From Undaria pinnatifida (Eukaryota > Sar > Phaeophyceae > Laminariales > Alariaceae): a stretch of 64,000 bases of DNA. Shown here piece by piece: positions 32,601-45,014 of this stretch. Within the stretch, counting starts at the first letter, position 1. Each line of letters starts with the position of its first letter. The translations under genes and the position numbers were made by a program. Location: positions 7,424,637 through 7,488,636 of the forward strand of contig JABAKD010000006.1 in NCBI GenBank assembly GCA_012845835.1, read 5' to 3'. The notes under the pieces were generated by a model. It saw only the letters and a list, made by a program, of their open reading frames with translations, was not told the DNA's origin and did no database searches.

Positions 32601-35179
32601 CCTGTTTATCGGCGGCTCCACCCGCGCTCGTCCTAGGACGTGCGCGTTTTTTAGTGGCAACGTTGGGCCCGCGAACGACGGATCCCCACTCGCTGCCACG
32701 GTGTTGACAGCACCACTGCCCATGGGCCCAAGGGACAGTCCCGTCATGACGACAGAAGACTCGCGATCATAGTTGACCAGGATATGCCCTGAGACCCCCT
32801 GCCCCGTCCTCCCCGCAATCCTCGTGGATTGCGTGGACACGGACCACAGGTACGGCATTTCCTAGCGAGTTCTATCCTGCTCATCCAACGCCGCTTGGAG
32901 ACAGGACCCCCAGGGTATCTTCGCGCCGCTCCTTCAAACGCAACCCACGGAGACCCTCCCAGAGCCTCGGTGATTTAATACCGAGACTCCCTTTGCGATC
33001 ACGTGGACCCAGCCGGCTCTTTTCTCTAGATCAGCCAGCTGCACCCTCGCCATCGCCACGCTACAGTCCTACAGACAACCGCAACTGACCACTGCTTGGC
33101 GGCTCACTGCAGCCAGCCTACACCGAATTACCCCTTCTGAGATGTTTAACCTTTAACGGTGCCACCTTTTTGGATTCTCCTTCTACGGGTTTTTCTTATC
33201 ACCGTGTGGAGTAGTTTCCGACACAGCTTGAGACCGACATTTTGAGCGACACCACGACCCCGCGGCTCACCCCGATTCAATCAAGTATCGGCAACGACCA
33301 GCCATGGACATTAATTCTGAGACCGACAAACGCCGGAGCTCCTACTTTCTTACCTACCTGGGACAACGGTTCCGAGGCCGACAAACGCCGGAAAATATTC
33401 CCGTACCACCACCCAACGACCCTCGACATCTACCACCGCCCTCCCAGTTCGTATCTCTAGCTTCGGCAACCGTACACCCGAGACTGGCAATCCCATCCAT
33501 AGGCAGAAGCAATAACCGATTTATTCGGTTGGCAGCCACCTTTTCCCCCTACTCTGCCGCGTTGCAAACGAGTCATCCCCTTTCGGTCTCGGCATTTCTC
33601 ACCGAACCTTCCTACCACCGACCTCGTTCCGACCCTTTCCATCGCGACAGAACAACTCTGCCGCGCCCCCCCTTCAACGCGGCCGGTTTCCACGGAGCAC
33701 CTCTGTCCCGGCCCCCTCCATTACCACCGAGGCGCACCTGCCAAATCCCCCATGCCCTTCTCCATCCCGACGTGTTACCAAAGAGCCGCCTTGCTCCGGT
33801 CCCCGCCGACCATCTGGAGGAAGCAACCGCCCTCCTTCTCACGGTCTGATTAGTTCTCCTTTCGACAAACGTTGGACCCCCTACCGCCCCCTTTTCACGG
33901 CTACCCTGGCCCAAACTATCCCGCTAGCCTTTCCGTTTACCCACCAGCGTGCCCTGGTTTCCCCAACCACAACAAACCCACGGTTTATCGTTCCCGACCC
34001 AGCTCTTTACCTACCTCCCCATTAACCGAATCCTTGCCACCAACGGCCCTTCAGCTTTCCTCGAGGGCACAACCACGGACGACCCCGACTGATTCAGTTT
34101 CCGTTGCCAGTGAACACCGAATAGTCCCCCTCCAACCCAACGGTCGCGAATCCCCATCCGACACCAATACCGCCACCAACAACCCTGTATGTTCACCACC
34201 TGAACCTAGGCAACCCCTACCCGTCCCTGAAGGCACCTCTGTAACGCCATTGTCGCCATCCCCCCTACCCTAACATTCCTATAGGTTTACCATCTGAATC
34301 TGTGGTTTTGTTCCTTTCCGGTTATGACCTCTCCAAGCCGGGCATCGGCTTAGGTGGGCTCGTTCCCCCGTCCCTCCCAACCCATCACCACATCGCACCG
34401 CTCCCATTTTTTGAGTCGGAGGTAATTGTTTTCCGGGCATACGCGTTTCAAACCGACTATCGGTTTGGGTGGGCTCGCTACCTCTACTCTACGACCCACT
34501 TCTACCATTCCACTGCCCTCTTTTTCCGAGTTTGTTATATTGTTTTTCTCGGGCTCTTGAACCTCCCGAGCCTGGTACGTATGAGACGTTTTAAGCCAGA
34601 AATCGGGCCCTTCCACGGCCTCTTCGCTGCCCACGTCGAAATATGTGAGCATTCCATCCCGGGTATCGTTTTGGGTGGGCAAGTTCCCCCTCCTTTTCGA
34701 CCCACCATCACCATCCGCCCCCATCCACCGGCGACGCGCAAACCTTGCACCTCTCCTGCTAGGCATTGAGTTGGGTGGGCTCAAACCCCCTCCCTCCTAC
34801 CCCATGCACCACCACGTTTCGCTGGAAATACTTTCGGCAACTCACCGTTGCGGACCATACCAAAACTCCGTCGACCCCTTCTCCGCCCCAAAACCTCCGT
34901 CGGGTCCATTTCGGCCCATGACATCACCTCCGGTTCGCGAGCCAGCTCCGAGAAAGGCGCCGAGGACGCTGGCGCTCCTCCCGGATCGGCTTTCAGGCCA
35001 TCCTTGGTTCTCCCCAGCGCTTACCATTGGCGCATCCCTTTGAGGCTCTCCTCATCCTTCGTCGGACCATTGTTTTCCCAGAGCCGTCATCGCTTCACAG
35101 CTGCCCCTGAAAACTGTGGACAGCCCTTCCGACTACGGGTTTTCTCGCCAGTACCTGTGGCTACACTTCCAAGATCATC

Positions 35180-35530
35180 GAACCCCCCCACTGCCGCGCG
35201 AGCTTCGCGACCAGAGCTCCACCCTCACCGGAGTTCCACCTTTCACCAGAGCTTTGTCGTCACCTGAGCGTTGCGACTAGAGCTCCATCATCACCAGAGC
35301 TTTGTCGTCGCCTGAGTTTCGTAACCAGAGCTTCGTCGTCACCCGAGCTTCAAGACCAGAGATCCACCTTTTTCAGAGCTCCATCTTCGACAAAGCTTCG
35401 TCGTCACCTGCGCTTCGCGAACACAGCTCCTCCTGCACGGAGATTCGTCGTCACCTGTCGTCACCTGAGCTTCGCGATCAGAGCTCCACCTTCGTCGGAG
35501 CTCCACCTTTCACCTGAGCTCCACCTGCGT
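35180..35530 (+). repeat. Minisatellite with GTCGTCACCTGAGCTTCG units
   Basis: Irregular units of roughly 40-50 bp repeat GTCGTCACCTGAG, CTTCGCGACCAGAGCTCCA and CCACCTTTCACC several times. They lie inside the 11-kb element. Confidence 0.7.
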
Positions 35531-36599
35531 CTTCCGCGACTACTTCATTCGATGCATTTCCCCTTCAAGCCATTACCACCGGCCCCGGCGTTGTCGCCAC
35601 CATCTACTCCGACAATCTGGGAATTATTTCACCGACCTCTGCAGCCATGCACCAATGGTCCTGCCGCTTCAAACCGCTACCAGCGGCGAGGCGCCCTCTT
35701 TCTGGCCACTACCACCAACTCCGGCGTCATCACATCGTCAGCGCCGACCAGCTGGGACATATTTCGCCGACTCCTGCAGCCACCGCGCCGGTAGGTCTGC
35801 TCCTTCAGTCCACTACTAACCGCCCTGGCGTCACCGCCATCGTCGGCAACTTCAGGCCTTCTCTACCGCCTATTCCAGCAACCACGCCGTCATCCTCCCT
35901 GAGTAAAATGCTAACTCCAACCCCACGAGAACCGCAGGCATCTCCACTGGCCCACTTTACAGGACAACTACAGCGTCAAAGATTGCGCTTACATGTACGC
36001 TGCGGAACACGCACATTCCACCGCCGCGTACGTTATCCGCCGTCTTCTTCAACCAACCATATTGAGCTCCTGCAGCCTCGTCTTCTTCCGTCACAGAGCT
36101 TCAACCGCGTCGTCCGCGAACACTCCGTCCTCACTGGTTTGTGCTCGGAGCTCTTCCACGCGTTTTACTGGGCCATCATCCGTCTCCAGCGCTCCTACCA
36201 CATCTTCCGCGAACACCACGACGTCACTGTCTCGCGATCGGAGCACTGCAGCACACCCCAGTACGACCACCAGCCGCGTTTCATGGGATTTTTCTTCAGA
36301 CCCTACACCATCCGGTTCCAAGATCAAACTACGGCGTGTCTACTGCACATCTTCGTGGAGCACCATCTACGGATCGGCGTGTCTACAACGCCACGCGACA
36401 GGGATATCTGCAGCCAGGGTATTATCGCGTTGAGTCGCACTTACCCTTTTGTCTTGTTGCCCCTCCCTCTAACCATGTTTCTTGAGTTTCTTCTTGAGTT
36501 TTCTTTAATGGGATTTGTTTTGTGCGCATTGGCTTTTTGATCTTCTCTTTTGGGTTTGATTTTGTTGTTCAGTTAGTTTCAACGTGCCTCTTCTTTGCC

Positions 36600-36750
36600 T
36601 TGACTTTTCGGGTTGACACACTTTTGAACAGCACGTATGTTCGCGTGCTTGTGTCGGTGTGCTACCCTGACATTTCGGGTTGTCCCACGTTTGACCAGCA
36701 CATATGTTTGCGTGCTTGCGTCGGTGTGCTACCATGGCCTTCCAGCCACT
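36600..36750 (+). repeat. Tandem duplication inside the 11-kb element
   Basis: GCACGTATGTTCGCGTGCTT with GTGTCGGTGTGCTACC is repeated as GCACATATGTTTGCGTGCTT with GCGTCGGTGTGCTACC about 75 bp later. Confidence 0.6.
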
Positions 36751-36949
36751 GATTTAGCTGGCTCCATTTTCGTAACCAGGCCGAAAATTTGTGATGGTTC
36801 CGTATTCCTGTTTGTGCCCGTTTAGCCTGTCCATTTTTGTAACTTGGCCCAAACCTGCCGCGTTTTCATTTCCTCTCGTCGGTTTGGCATACCCTTGTTT
36901 CGCAGTCCGCGACCCGTTGTGGTATTATTTTTGTTGGCCTTTCTCTTGC

Positions 36950-37270
36950 TTTTTGCACTACGTAACAAATAGGTGCATATTTGGGCATCGTATATGTCTC
37001 CAAAACCTCTGTGGTATGCACATCTTGGCTATTCTTCTGCTTTTTGCACTACGTACGTCATAGGTGCTTATTAAGGCGTCATATTTGGATTCTTACCGCT
37101 ATGGCATATATATGTCTTAGCTTTTCCTCAGCTCTTTGCACTACGTACGTCATAGGTGCTTATTGAGGCGTCGTATTTGTTCTGTTACCACTGTGGTATA
37201 CCTGGTATGTGCTCTGGCCCTTCCTCTGGTTTCTGCACTATGCACGCCGTAGGTGCTTATAGAGGCGTGT
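36950..37270 (+). repeat. About 100-bp tandem array, roughly 3.5 units
   Basis: CTTTTTGCACTACGTA, CATAGGTGCTTATTRAGGCG and a GTGGTATRCC block recur at about 36950, 37050, 37135 and 37230. The last unit is most diverged (CACTATGCACGCCGTAGGTG). Confidence 0.75.
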
Positions 37271-40230
37271 TGTCCACCTTATTTTCGTCGTATCGCCCTG
37301 CACAAGTCCCCACTCCTCGATTGGACATCCAAGTGCTTTCGCGTATGTTTTCCCCTATTTTTCGTGACTTAGCTTCAAACAGGAATGGCTTTATAGTAGG
37401 CCACATTTTTAGAGTTTCACGACGTCAACGTTTCGCTAGTATTTTCGGGTCCGTCGTTTGTTCACGACCGCCCCCTCTAGGCTTTATAGTATCAACCCCC
37501 GAAACCATGGCAGTTTCGCTTGATCCTTATTATCCTGAACTTCGCTTGCACGCTGTGCATGCGCCCCGCTAACATTTTTAGAGTTGTACGTGATTTGCCC
37601 CGTCCCTCTGTCCGGCTTACGGTATCAGCCCGCGACATCGTTATAGCTTCGTGTGATTCCTTCTTAGCCGAGATATCGTTTGCATCATGTGCGTGCTCGT
37701 TCGCCGAGTTTCTGAGCCCTCCGTTGTGTTAATACCCCGTTTTCACTGCTCTTACGAGATGAGTTGAAAGTATTACCGTGTTAGCTTGTTTTTCTATCTT
37801 GGTTATTCCTCCCCCTGCACTATGTGCCGGATGGAACGTACACCCCCTCCCCTCTGCAGTGCGTGCATTTTCGGAACGTATTTCCTCCCGACTCTAGCGT
37901 TCGTGCTTTTTCGGAACCTATACCTTCCGCTTTCGCGTCTATGCAACGCGGGTATTATTTTTTTTTTCTTGTTATTTCTGGACACGCTTGCTCCTTAGTG
38001 GTTGTCGCTGTGCGCACGAAATGACCGACTGTAGTAGCGTTCTCTCCTTTCTCCTGGGAGAATTTGTTCGTGAAGGCTTAGTGCGCGTATTAGCTTTAGA
38101 CCATACTGTCCCAGTACAATTCTACCTGGTAGGCTCCAATATAGTCAGTGGTATCGCCTCGCGGCTCCCCAAAGTACCCCCTTAAAGTCTGAGTATCATT
38201 GAGGCCCCAATAACGTTTTAACGTAGTAGTATGTCTTCTGTCTTCTTTGGTGCATTCAAAGCATGGCACCTGTTTGTTTTTCGGTGGTGTTCATGGGCAC
38301 CTTGATCTTGACCTTGTGCCCACGTTGTTCCACTTTTCTACATTACGACGAGTGTTCGCCTTTGTGGTTTTGATTCCGCCTTCTACCGCCGATGTAGTCT
38401 GCCCACGTTTCGTGCATACCGACGAACCATGGCGTTTCCGAACCATGTCGTGGTTTTCCATCGTCTCAATTTCACCTCGCCTTATGCGATTGGTGACAAC
38501 TTAGATGCTCCCCGCGTTATTTTTCTTCGTTTTTCTGCGAAGCATTTCCTCCTTTCTTGTTGTTGTTGGACTTTCCTTGCCCCATGGCATACTTCCCTTT
38601 AGTTGTTGGACCTTTCTTGCTTCTTGGCGTACTTCTTCCCACGACTGACGTCGCTGCACTTTAGCCCCAGCCACTTGGCATCACGGCATTCCATCTATTG
38701 CTACTGTATATGGTCCCATATTGTCGACCACTGGCTTGACATTAAGAGCCCCCCTTAGGTGCGGTCCCGTGCTGACTCTCCAGCCCATCTGTCGGTTCTC
38801 TTTGGCCTATACCTTTTTGTTTGGTCATACCTGCCCCCAAGAGCCCCTTGCTGTCGGGCTCCGTTCTTGCTTTGTGGCCAGCGGATCTATTCCCCTGGAC
38901 CATTATTTCTTACCTTTTTCTCTCGGCACCGCTGCTCCTACGGTCCAACGACACTGACCCCCGTCCTGGCTTTGCAGCTAACAGGTCTTGTTTCTTTCGA
39001 CCACTTTTTCTTGTTTTGGTTCGGCACACCCGCCCATGGGGTTTAACTACACCGGCCTTAGTCATGGCTTTACAACCCGTCCTGACTGTGCAGTCCACAA
39101 ACCGTCCTCTCGTGGCCCCCGTTTTTATCTTGCCTTGTTGGCGTACCTATCGCATCGGTCCCACGTTTTGACTCCAGTTTGTCTTCGCAGCCCATATAGG
39201 TCGTTTCCTGTTGACCCCCTTTCGTGTTGTTTTTTCGGCAAAATCGCTTTCGGAGGAATGCCTTCGCTAAGTACCTAATCTTGTAAGGGTACTCCACTGT
39301 TGCCCCCCGGTTCAGCTTCCCGGCGTATCACACACGCTCCCAGTACCACCATTTTGGTGTGTTGTCTGTGTCACTGTTTAGGTGTTGTCGTCCTCTGCGT
39401 TTTAGCGATTTGTTTTGGTTGCCTCGGTTTCCCGTTCTGCAGTTCGACCAAGGGCCTTATGCTAGCCTCCTAGGTCCCACATTATGGCCCCTGTGCTTCC
39501 GTTACACCTCAGCGTACTGTTCTTTTTAGTTTTGCATTTGGAGCCATGGGCCCACGTCAGCCTTCCAGGTCCAACCTTGCGGGCCCTGACATTATTTTAG
39601 GCAGTGTTCTTTGTTTTCTCTCGTTTCAGGCTCTTTCTCTTCTGCCTTTCGACCAATGGCCCGACGCTTGCGTACTTCTTCGCTTTTTGGTTGTTTCTCT
39701 TTCACCGTCCAACCGATGGCCCCACGTCAGCTGTCCGTGTCCAACGTAGCGGACTCTGACGTTCTTTAGGCAGTGCTTCTTGATTTCTATATGTCTTCCG
39801 GCAAATGGACCGACCGCCCGCCCCTTCGGCACTACGCTTCAGGCCGTAAACTCGTCTGGCCTTTACAGCGTGACATGTGTTCCCTTCTTTTCTTCTGACT
39901 CGGTTTCTGCGTCTACACCTTCCTCTTTGGCCCCCTTCGCATCCTTGCGTTCAGTGGCCGCGCCCTTCGTGTTCGTAGGCCGATTGCTACTGGTATACCG
40001 TAGGTACATACCCTTGTCGAGCTCTCACGGTTGTGAGCTCCCTCATAGGGTTGTATATCATGCGATGAGGCATTTAAGCCTCATCATCACGAGGTGTGGG
40101 GGGATCTATAGCCTCATTTTCGTTTGTTTCGAATAGCCGCATCTTCGATGCCCTTTCCAATTCTGGATGTTTTGTTGACATCCCTTGATGGGCAGGTGGT
40201 CTGCATCTACGACTATTTAGGGTGGGCTAA

Positions 40231-40478
40231 TGTAATAGTCTAGAGTGTCAGTATAGCTGGCAATAGATTCGGTAAGATAGCCCGCAGATTCATGGTCCAT
40301 TGGACCGCAAGAAGGTTCCCTTAAATGGAATATTCTTATTGGAGCGGATGACCCGTAGAATCTAGCTAGCTTATACCACAAGAGAGTTCTCGGTAATGGA
40401 ACGTTCCTCTGGACAAGATAGAAAAAAGTAAGCGCGTTAGGCGCTCATGGGAATATAGAACATCCAGGAGAACGCTCC
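40231..40478 (+). repeat. 3' LTR of the 11-kb element
   Basis: Same sequence as 29377-29623 in the same orientation. An extra TCTAG follows the first eight bases. The end is near CTCCTTGTAC. Confidence 0.75.
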
Positions 40479-41095
40479 TTGTACGTTCCATAGGTAAAGG
40501 TCTAGAAGAGAGCACAGCAGCAATGCTGGGGTGAAACGAACTCTGTGAGCTTTACCCCACCCTCGTGCTCCCACCCCCCCTCCTCCTCCTCCTCCTTCTC
40601 TTTTCCTGTCTCCTCGAGCTTCTCATAGCTCAATGCCAATGATGAGAAATCTATAAAGAAGAACCGGTGCTGTCTCCAAGCGAAGCTGATATCCCTGAGT
40701 CCCTTCCCTCTCACCTTCCGGCACCACGACTCTTCTACAATGTGCATCCGCATTACCTGTCATCTGTGATCCCACGCGCTTGTGAGACTCAACGACTTGA
40801 TTTTGTTGGGAGTTTCAAGTCTCGGATCAATCTGACGGATGTATTGCAAAACGGAGGCAGGAAAGGTTGAGCTGGATACTACGAACCTCCAGGTAGCAAG
40901 GTAAGCCGGAACCAAGATAGCTCGCCCAGCTACCGTATCAGGTTCATTGCAGGATGAATGTCCATTATTACTATTAATTAGGTTTCGACTCGTGAAAAAC
41001 TTACTACAGCGGGCGACCGGTGTATTACGCAGCTTGCAAAGATTAGTATCTACCCTAGTTTTGTCGAACTCACACCTGACGTTGTTAGAATCATT
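40479..41095. other. Unassigned sequence
   Basis: Contains a CTCCTCCT run at 40575-40600 and a CAGCTTGCAAAGATTAG motif at 41030 that recalls family A. No gene was recognised. Confidence 0.35.
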
Positions 41096-41099
41096 GCAT

Positions 41100-42220
41100 A
41101 TAATATGCATGCGATAATACTTTCAGTTGGCTTTGAGCCGGTACACAAAGAATACAAATATGAGGATCAGCTAATGTGCACACACCAAGGCTCGAGCCCA
41201 AAGGGAAGAAAAAAAAGAACAAACTTGAAGAAACGAGTGAATACCGAGACTCGCGGCGAACGATTAACGATCGTCCGGGGCTACGCTTCATGCTACTATT
41301 TATTGTGCGATTACAACTGGGACAACATTTTGTGTTATTATACGTACGACTACGCACTTGGCATTACGCAACATAAATTTAGCAAAAACACGATTTTGCA
41401 GGACCCGTAACGAAACGCAGCTAGAACGGCCAAGGCCACCCCCGGCAGAGTCGGGAGGGGCGAACAAGATGAGGCACGTCCAGGAAACCGCGTGCCGAGA
41501 AGTGGACCTCAGCTCGTGTTATCTCGAAGACGGATCAAAACCTGGTCTAAATCGGGCCTCTCGATCGCTGAGACAACAGGGCCTACGCATTTATACATGT
41601 AGTTGCAACGACAGCAAGCAGCTGTAGCGGCAATCCAACAACAAACGCAAACCGTTTAAGTACAGTATACATACATATAGTAACAGCAGCAGAAACGCCG
41701 TGCAACTCGTAAGTACGTATATAGTCAACAACACATAGCATGCTGCAGCAGCGAGCGGCAGAACCAGCAGTACGACAAACAGCAAGCAATATGCAGTGTA
41801 GCATGTATAAATCATAATATTTTTACATTCCCTTGGGCCGGAATCCGGTACGTATAGAAATAAAAGGGAATCAAAACTAAAATTAACAAAAAGACGTGAT
41901 GGAATGTCGGATACACATCGAGGCTCGAACACAAACGTGAGAAAAACACACACACTTGAAAAAAAAGAGCAAACAGCAGCAGCGGCAGCCCAACGACAAA
42001 CGGCCGGACGTGTAGAAATATCATGCAGCATACACACATGCAGTAACAGCAGCAGCAACGCCGCACAACGTAGAACTCGTATGCGCGTGTAAATTCAACA
42101 ATGACATTCAGAAGCAGCGGCAGCACCAGCAGCACGACAAACAGCAATCAGTAACCAGTGTAATATAGACATAAAAAATACTATATCCACTTTGGGCCGG
42201 TACCCGGTACGTATATCAAT
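41100..42220. repeat. Diverged tandem segments of about 350 bp
   Basis: The stretches at 41695-41870 and 42065-42220 share AGCAGCAYGACAAACAGCAA, GGGCCGGWAYCCGGTACGTA and TATATAGTCAACAA versus TGTAAATTCAACAA. The block with CGAGGCTCGAACACAAACG (41915) likewise parallels 41190-41230. CAG-rich tracts are common. No coding sequence is supported. Confidence 0.6.
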
Positions 42221-42439
42221 AGATATAAACTCTTCTGGCGCGGTCGGTTGCTAGCCGAGCCCTTCTCCCGACTTTGCGCTAGCCAGCGACCGTGAGTGGC
42301 CAGCACCAGGGACTTTTCGTGGAAACCGCTGTTGGCTTCTAGCTTTTGGGGCGTAGCTTTCAGGACTGCCAGTTTGTTAGACCACGGTGGAGTGGTCACG
42401 TCAGTTTAATGCACCAACTAGTAGTTAGGCTAGATCGTC

Positions 42440-43110
42440 AGCAGCATTTTTTGTCATGTCATCAGGAGGTGGAAAGCTGTTGTTGTTGCTCTGGTCTGCG
42501 TGCGTGCTGCCGCTGTTGTTGCTACTACGGCTGCTCTGCTGCTACACGACTGTCTGTAGCTGACCGCTGCTTGGCTCTAGCTGCCCACTGCTTGGCTGTG
42601 GTGCTCGGTGTGCGGGTGTGTTTACTCTGTGTTCCGCGTTTAATGAGATACCTGTACCAGGCAGGTACGTACCGATAAAGCAAACCTCGACTTTCAAACA
42701 ACGCCAGACAACATCGCCTACTACAGAGAGGTTTAGTCGTGTCAAGTGATACTACCGGCATTACACGGAGCAATGACACGTTGCCAACCATGTATGGCTG
42801 CGAAGAACGTATACACGCCTCCAAGCCAAAACCTGAACTACACGTTTAGCACAAAGCTAGACAGCGCCATGACAGGAAGATAAGAACAGCATGGCAGAAG
42901 TGAGAAAAGTCCTGCTCTGCTCTACTCGACTCTGCCTGTGTGCTGCTACTGCTGTTGCTACTGCTGCTCTGCTGCTGTACGTTGGGTCTGACAGATGCTT
43001 TGGTGCGGTGCGTGTGTGTGTTTTGTGTGACAGACAGCACCACATACATGTTATAATAGTGCCGGCATGTGCCAGCCCAACAGACCGGCACTATTCAAGA
43101 CACCACAACT
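42440..43110. repeat. Duplicated CTG-rich segment
   Basis: GCTGTTGTTGCTACTACGGC with CTGCTCTGCTGCTACACG (42510-42550) parallels GCTGTTGCTACTGCTGCTCT with GCTGCTGTACG (42950-42985). Both are followed by a GTGTGTGTTT-type motif about 60-80 bp later. Reading frames here follow the CTG periodicity. Confidence 0.5.
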
Positions 43111-43286
43111 AGCGATGGTAGGACTAACATATATAATTTGTATAGTTGGCCGGTTTGCGTGCCAGTGATGTTCAGTACACCGGGACTATACTGGAATAGG
43201 GGTCCATATATAGCTACCCACTACATAGAGTTCCAGTCGTGCCAAGTGATTATTCTACCCGCAAATAATATCTGTATACTGGTAAA

Positions 43287-43400
43287 AAATGGAAATACAC
43301 TCCAGCTGTGATCGAAGACTCGTCGAAACTCATATTAGCAAGCTGCGTGTGATACTCCGATCGCGCATATTACTGGGGTTGTGTCCTCATATGTGAAGCA
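43287..43400 (+). repeat. Family A repeat fragment
   Basis: GGAAATACACTCCAGCTGTG, ATCGAAGACTCGTCGAAACT and GATACTCCGATCGCGC are in the family A order. It breaks after GTGTCCTCAT. Confidence 0.7.
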
Positions 43401-43916
43401 ATGAATGGCTGGCATTATTCCACCGGCTCTATACCCGTTATTCGCCAGCAAGAAATGAATGACAGCGAGAACTGATTATTTGCTGCTGCTGTGCGTGTGT
43501 GTTTTGCCGGCATTTTATTATATCAAAGAGCACAGAACAGCAGTGGCACTATACTCAACCGGTACTATTGGGAGTCCCCCACTCACTGTAATGTAAGATA
43601 CGCCGTATACTGCTTATTAGTGTGTGATTGTGCAGATTGGTGCGTTGTGCTACTATTACTACTATTAATAGGAATACTTGAGTACCCAACTGCCCCTCGC
43701 GTATATATATAGTCTATATGTTTTCGCCCTCTTTATCTTGCGTCACCCTCTTTTGGTTTGGTTTTTTTTATCTTATCGTCTGCTTTTGTACCGTTTCCTT
43801 CTACGCTGTTATGTGGTTTAAGGTTCTACGCTTACTGTTTATTCTCTGCCTAGCATTCCCCTCCTTGTATTTCACCTCCGAAAAGCATTTTTTCCAAGGT
43901 TGGGCTCTGTAGGGTA

Positions 43917-44300
43917 CGCACAAACCATACCCGGGGTAGGTACCCCGGGTATTACCCTACAAATAACTTCTGTGAGTTATGTAGCGCATCCGCACCCGTA
44001 TCCGGAACTTTTGGAAGTTCTGTATGACATTCATACCCGTACCCGAAACTTCTGGAACTTCTGTACGCCAGTGCCACAAATACCCGGGGTACGGGTATAC
44101 CATTTTTATAACGTATGTGAGTTCTGTACACCCGTACCACAATACCCGGAACTTCTGTAACACTTCCGTACCGTACCCGGAATTTCTGTAAGTTCTGTAA
44201 GATCCCTATACCCTAACCAGGAAATTCTGTGAGTTCTGGAAGACTGTGGCACAAACAATACCCGGGGTATGGGTATACCTTTGTAACAATACCCGGGGAG
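43917..44300 (+). repeat. Minisatellite ACCCGGAACTTCTGTAAGTTCTGTA, locus 1
   Basis: About seven irregular units combine a (T)ACCCGGAACTTCTG half, a (T)AAGTTCTGTA half and a GTACCCGGGGTA half. The same unit forms a second array at 48745-48950. Confidence 0.75.
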
Positions 44301-45010
44301 TCCACATGCATTACTTCAGATTTAACAGCCCAAAGAGTGTATTATGCGTTCTACTATGATGTCATATCTTGTCAGTGAACAAACCGAACACCGAACGTAC
44401 AGCAGTAGCAGTACATATATATATAAAATCATTCCTTGAATATCGAGTCATTCCTTGGTGTCATGGACTTTGGTCAGGAGTTTTTTGTCTCGGCCTAAGT
44501 ATGCGATTCGCGGAATTGGAATTCTCGGTCGAATATGGCTTGGTTCGAGCGCCGCCTTCGGGGGGCGGCTCCAACGCCCCTCGCCCTGCCGTGTCCGTTC
44601 CGCACATCGACGTGAACGCGGACGGGTACCGAGCGAGATGAGCAAGTGTCGAGGAGGAATTTCGGAAAAATTGTTGAATCTTAATGGCTGGAACGCCTGA
44701 ATGATTTACAAAATTGGCATCATTTCCAAACGGTACGTGATAATGTTTGGAATTTTGCGGTGGCATGCTCTCGAGCGTTAGATTATTTGCTGTACTTTTT
44801 TACTAGTAGTTCGTTTGGTTTCTTGCTCGGCATTTTATTGCTTTTGTTTCTGCTCGTTTTGCCAGCTGGAAATTCAATTTTTTAGTGTGGGTTCACCTAA
44901 AACGTGACACAACTTACCGACGATATCCAACAACTTCGTGACACAAATTACCGACGGCAAGACGTTTCGTGACAAAATAACTCCCAAATCATGATGCTTT
45001 TACGTAACAT
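44301..45010. other. Unassigned sequence
   Basis: A GC-richer patch with GCCGCCTTCGGGGGGCGGC (small hairpin) lies at 44550. A GTGACACAA..TACCGACG motif is duplicated at 44900-44965. No gene is supported. Confidence 0.35.
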
Positions 45011-45014
45011 AATT

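Larger units (their letters stand above)
29377..40478 (+). mobile_element. Large LTR-bounded element lacking recognisable genes (LARD-like), about 11.1 kb
   Basis: Near-identical direct repeats of about 245 bp bound the element (29377-29623 and 40231-40478). The 3' copy is immediately preceded by AGGGTGGGCTAA, a polypurine-tract candidate. A TGG (29628) lies just inside the 5' copy. The C/T-rich interior is built of diverged tandem modules and encodes no gag, protease, RT or integrase motif. Open frames up to 297 codons (35647-36540) are low-complexity Pro/Ser/Arg sequence. A clear target duplication was not found. High LTR similarity suggests a fairly recent insertion (inference). Confidence 0.7.

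Noticed and set aside
35647-36540. 297-codon plus-strand ORF
   Set aside because: It lies within the repetitive C/T-rich interior of the 11-kb element. Its composition is low-complexity and overlapping frames are also open; no domain is visible.
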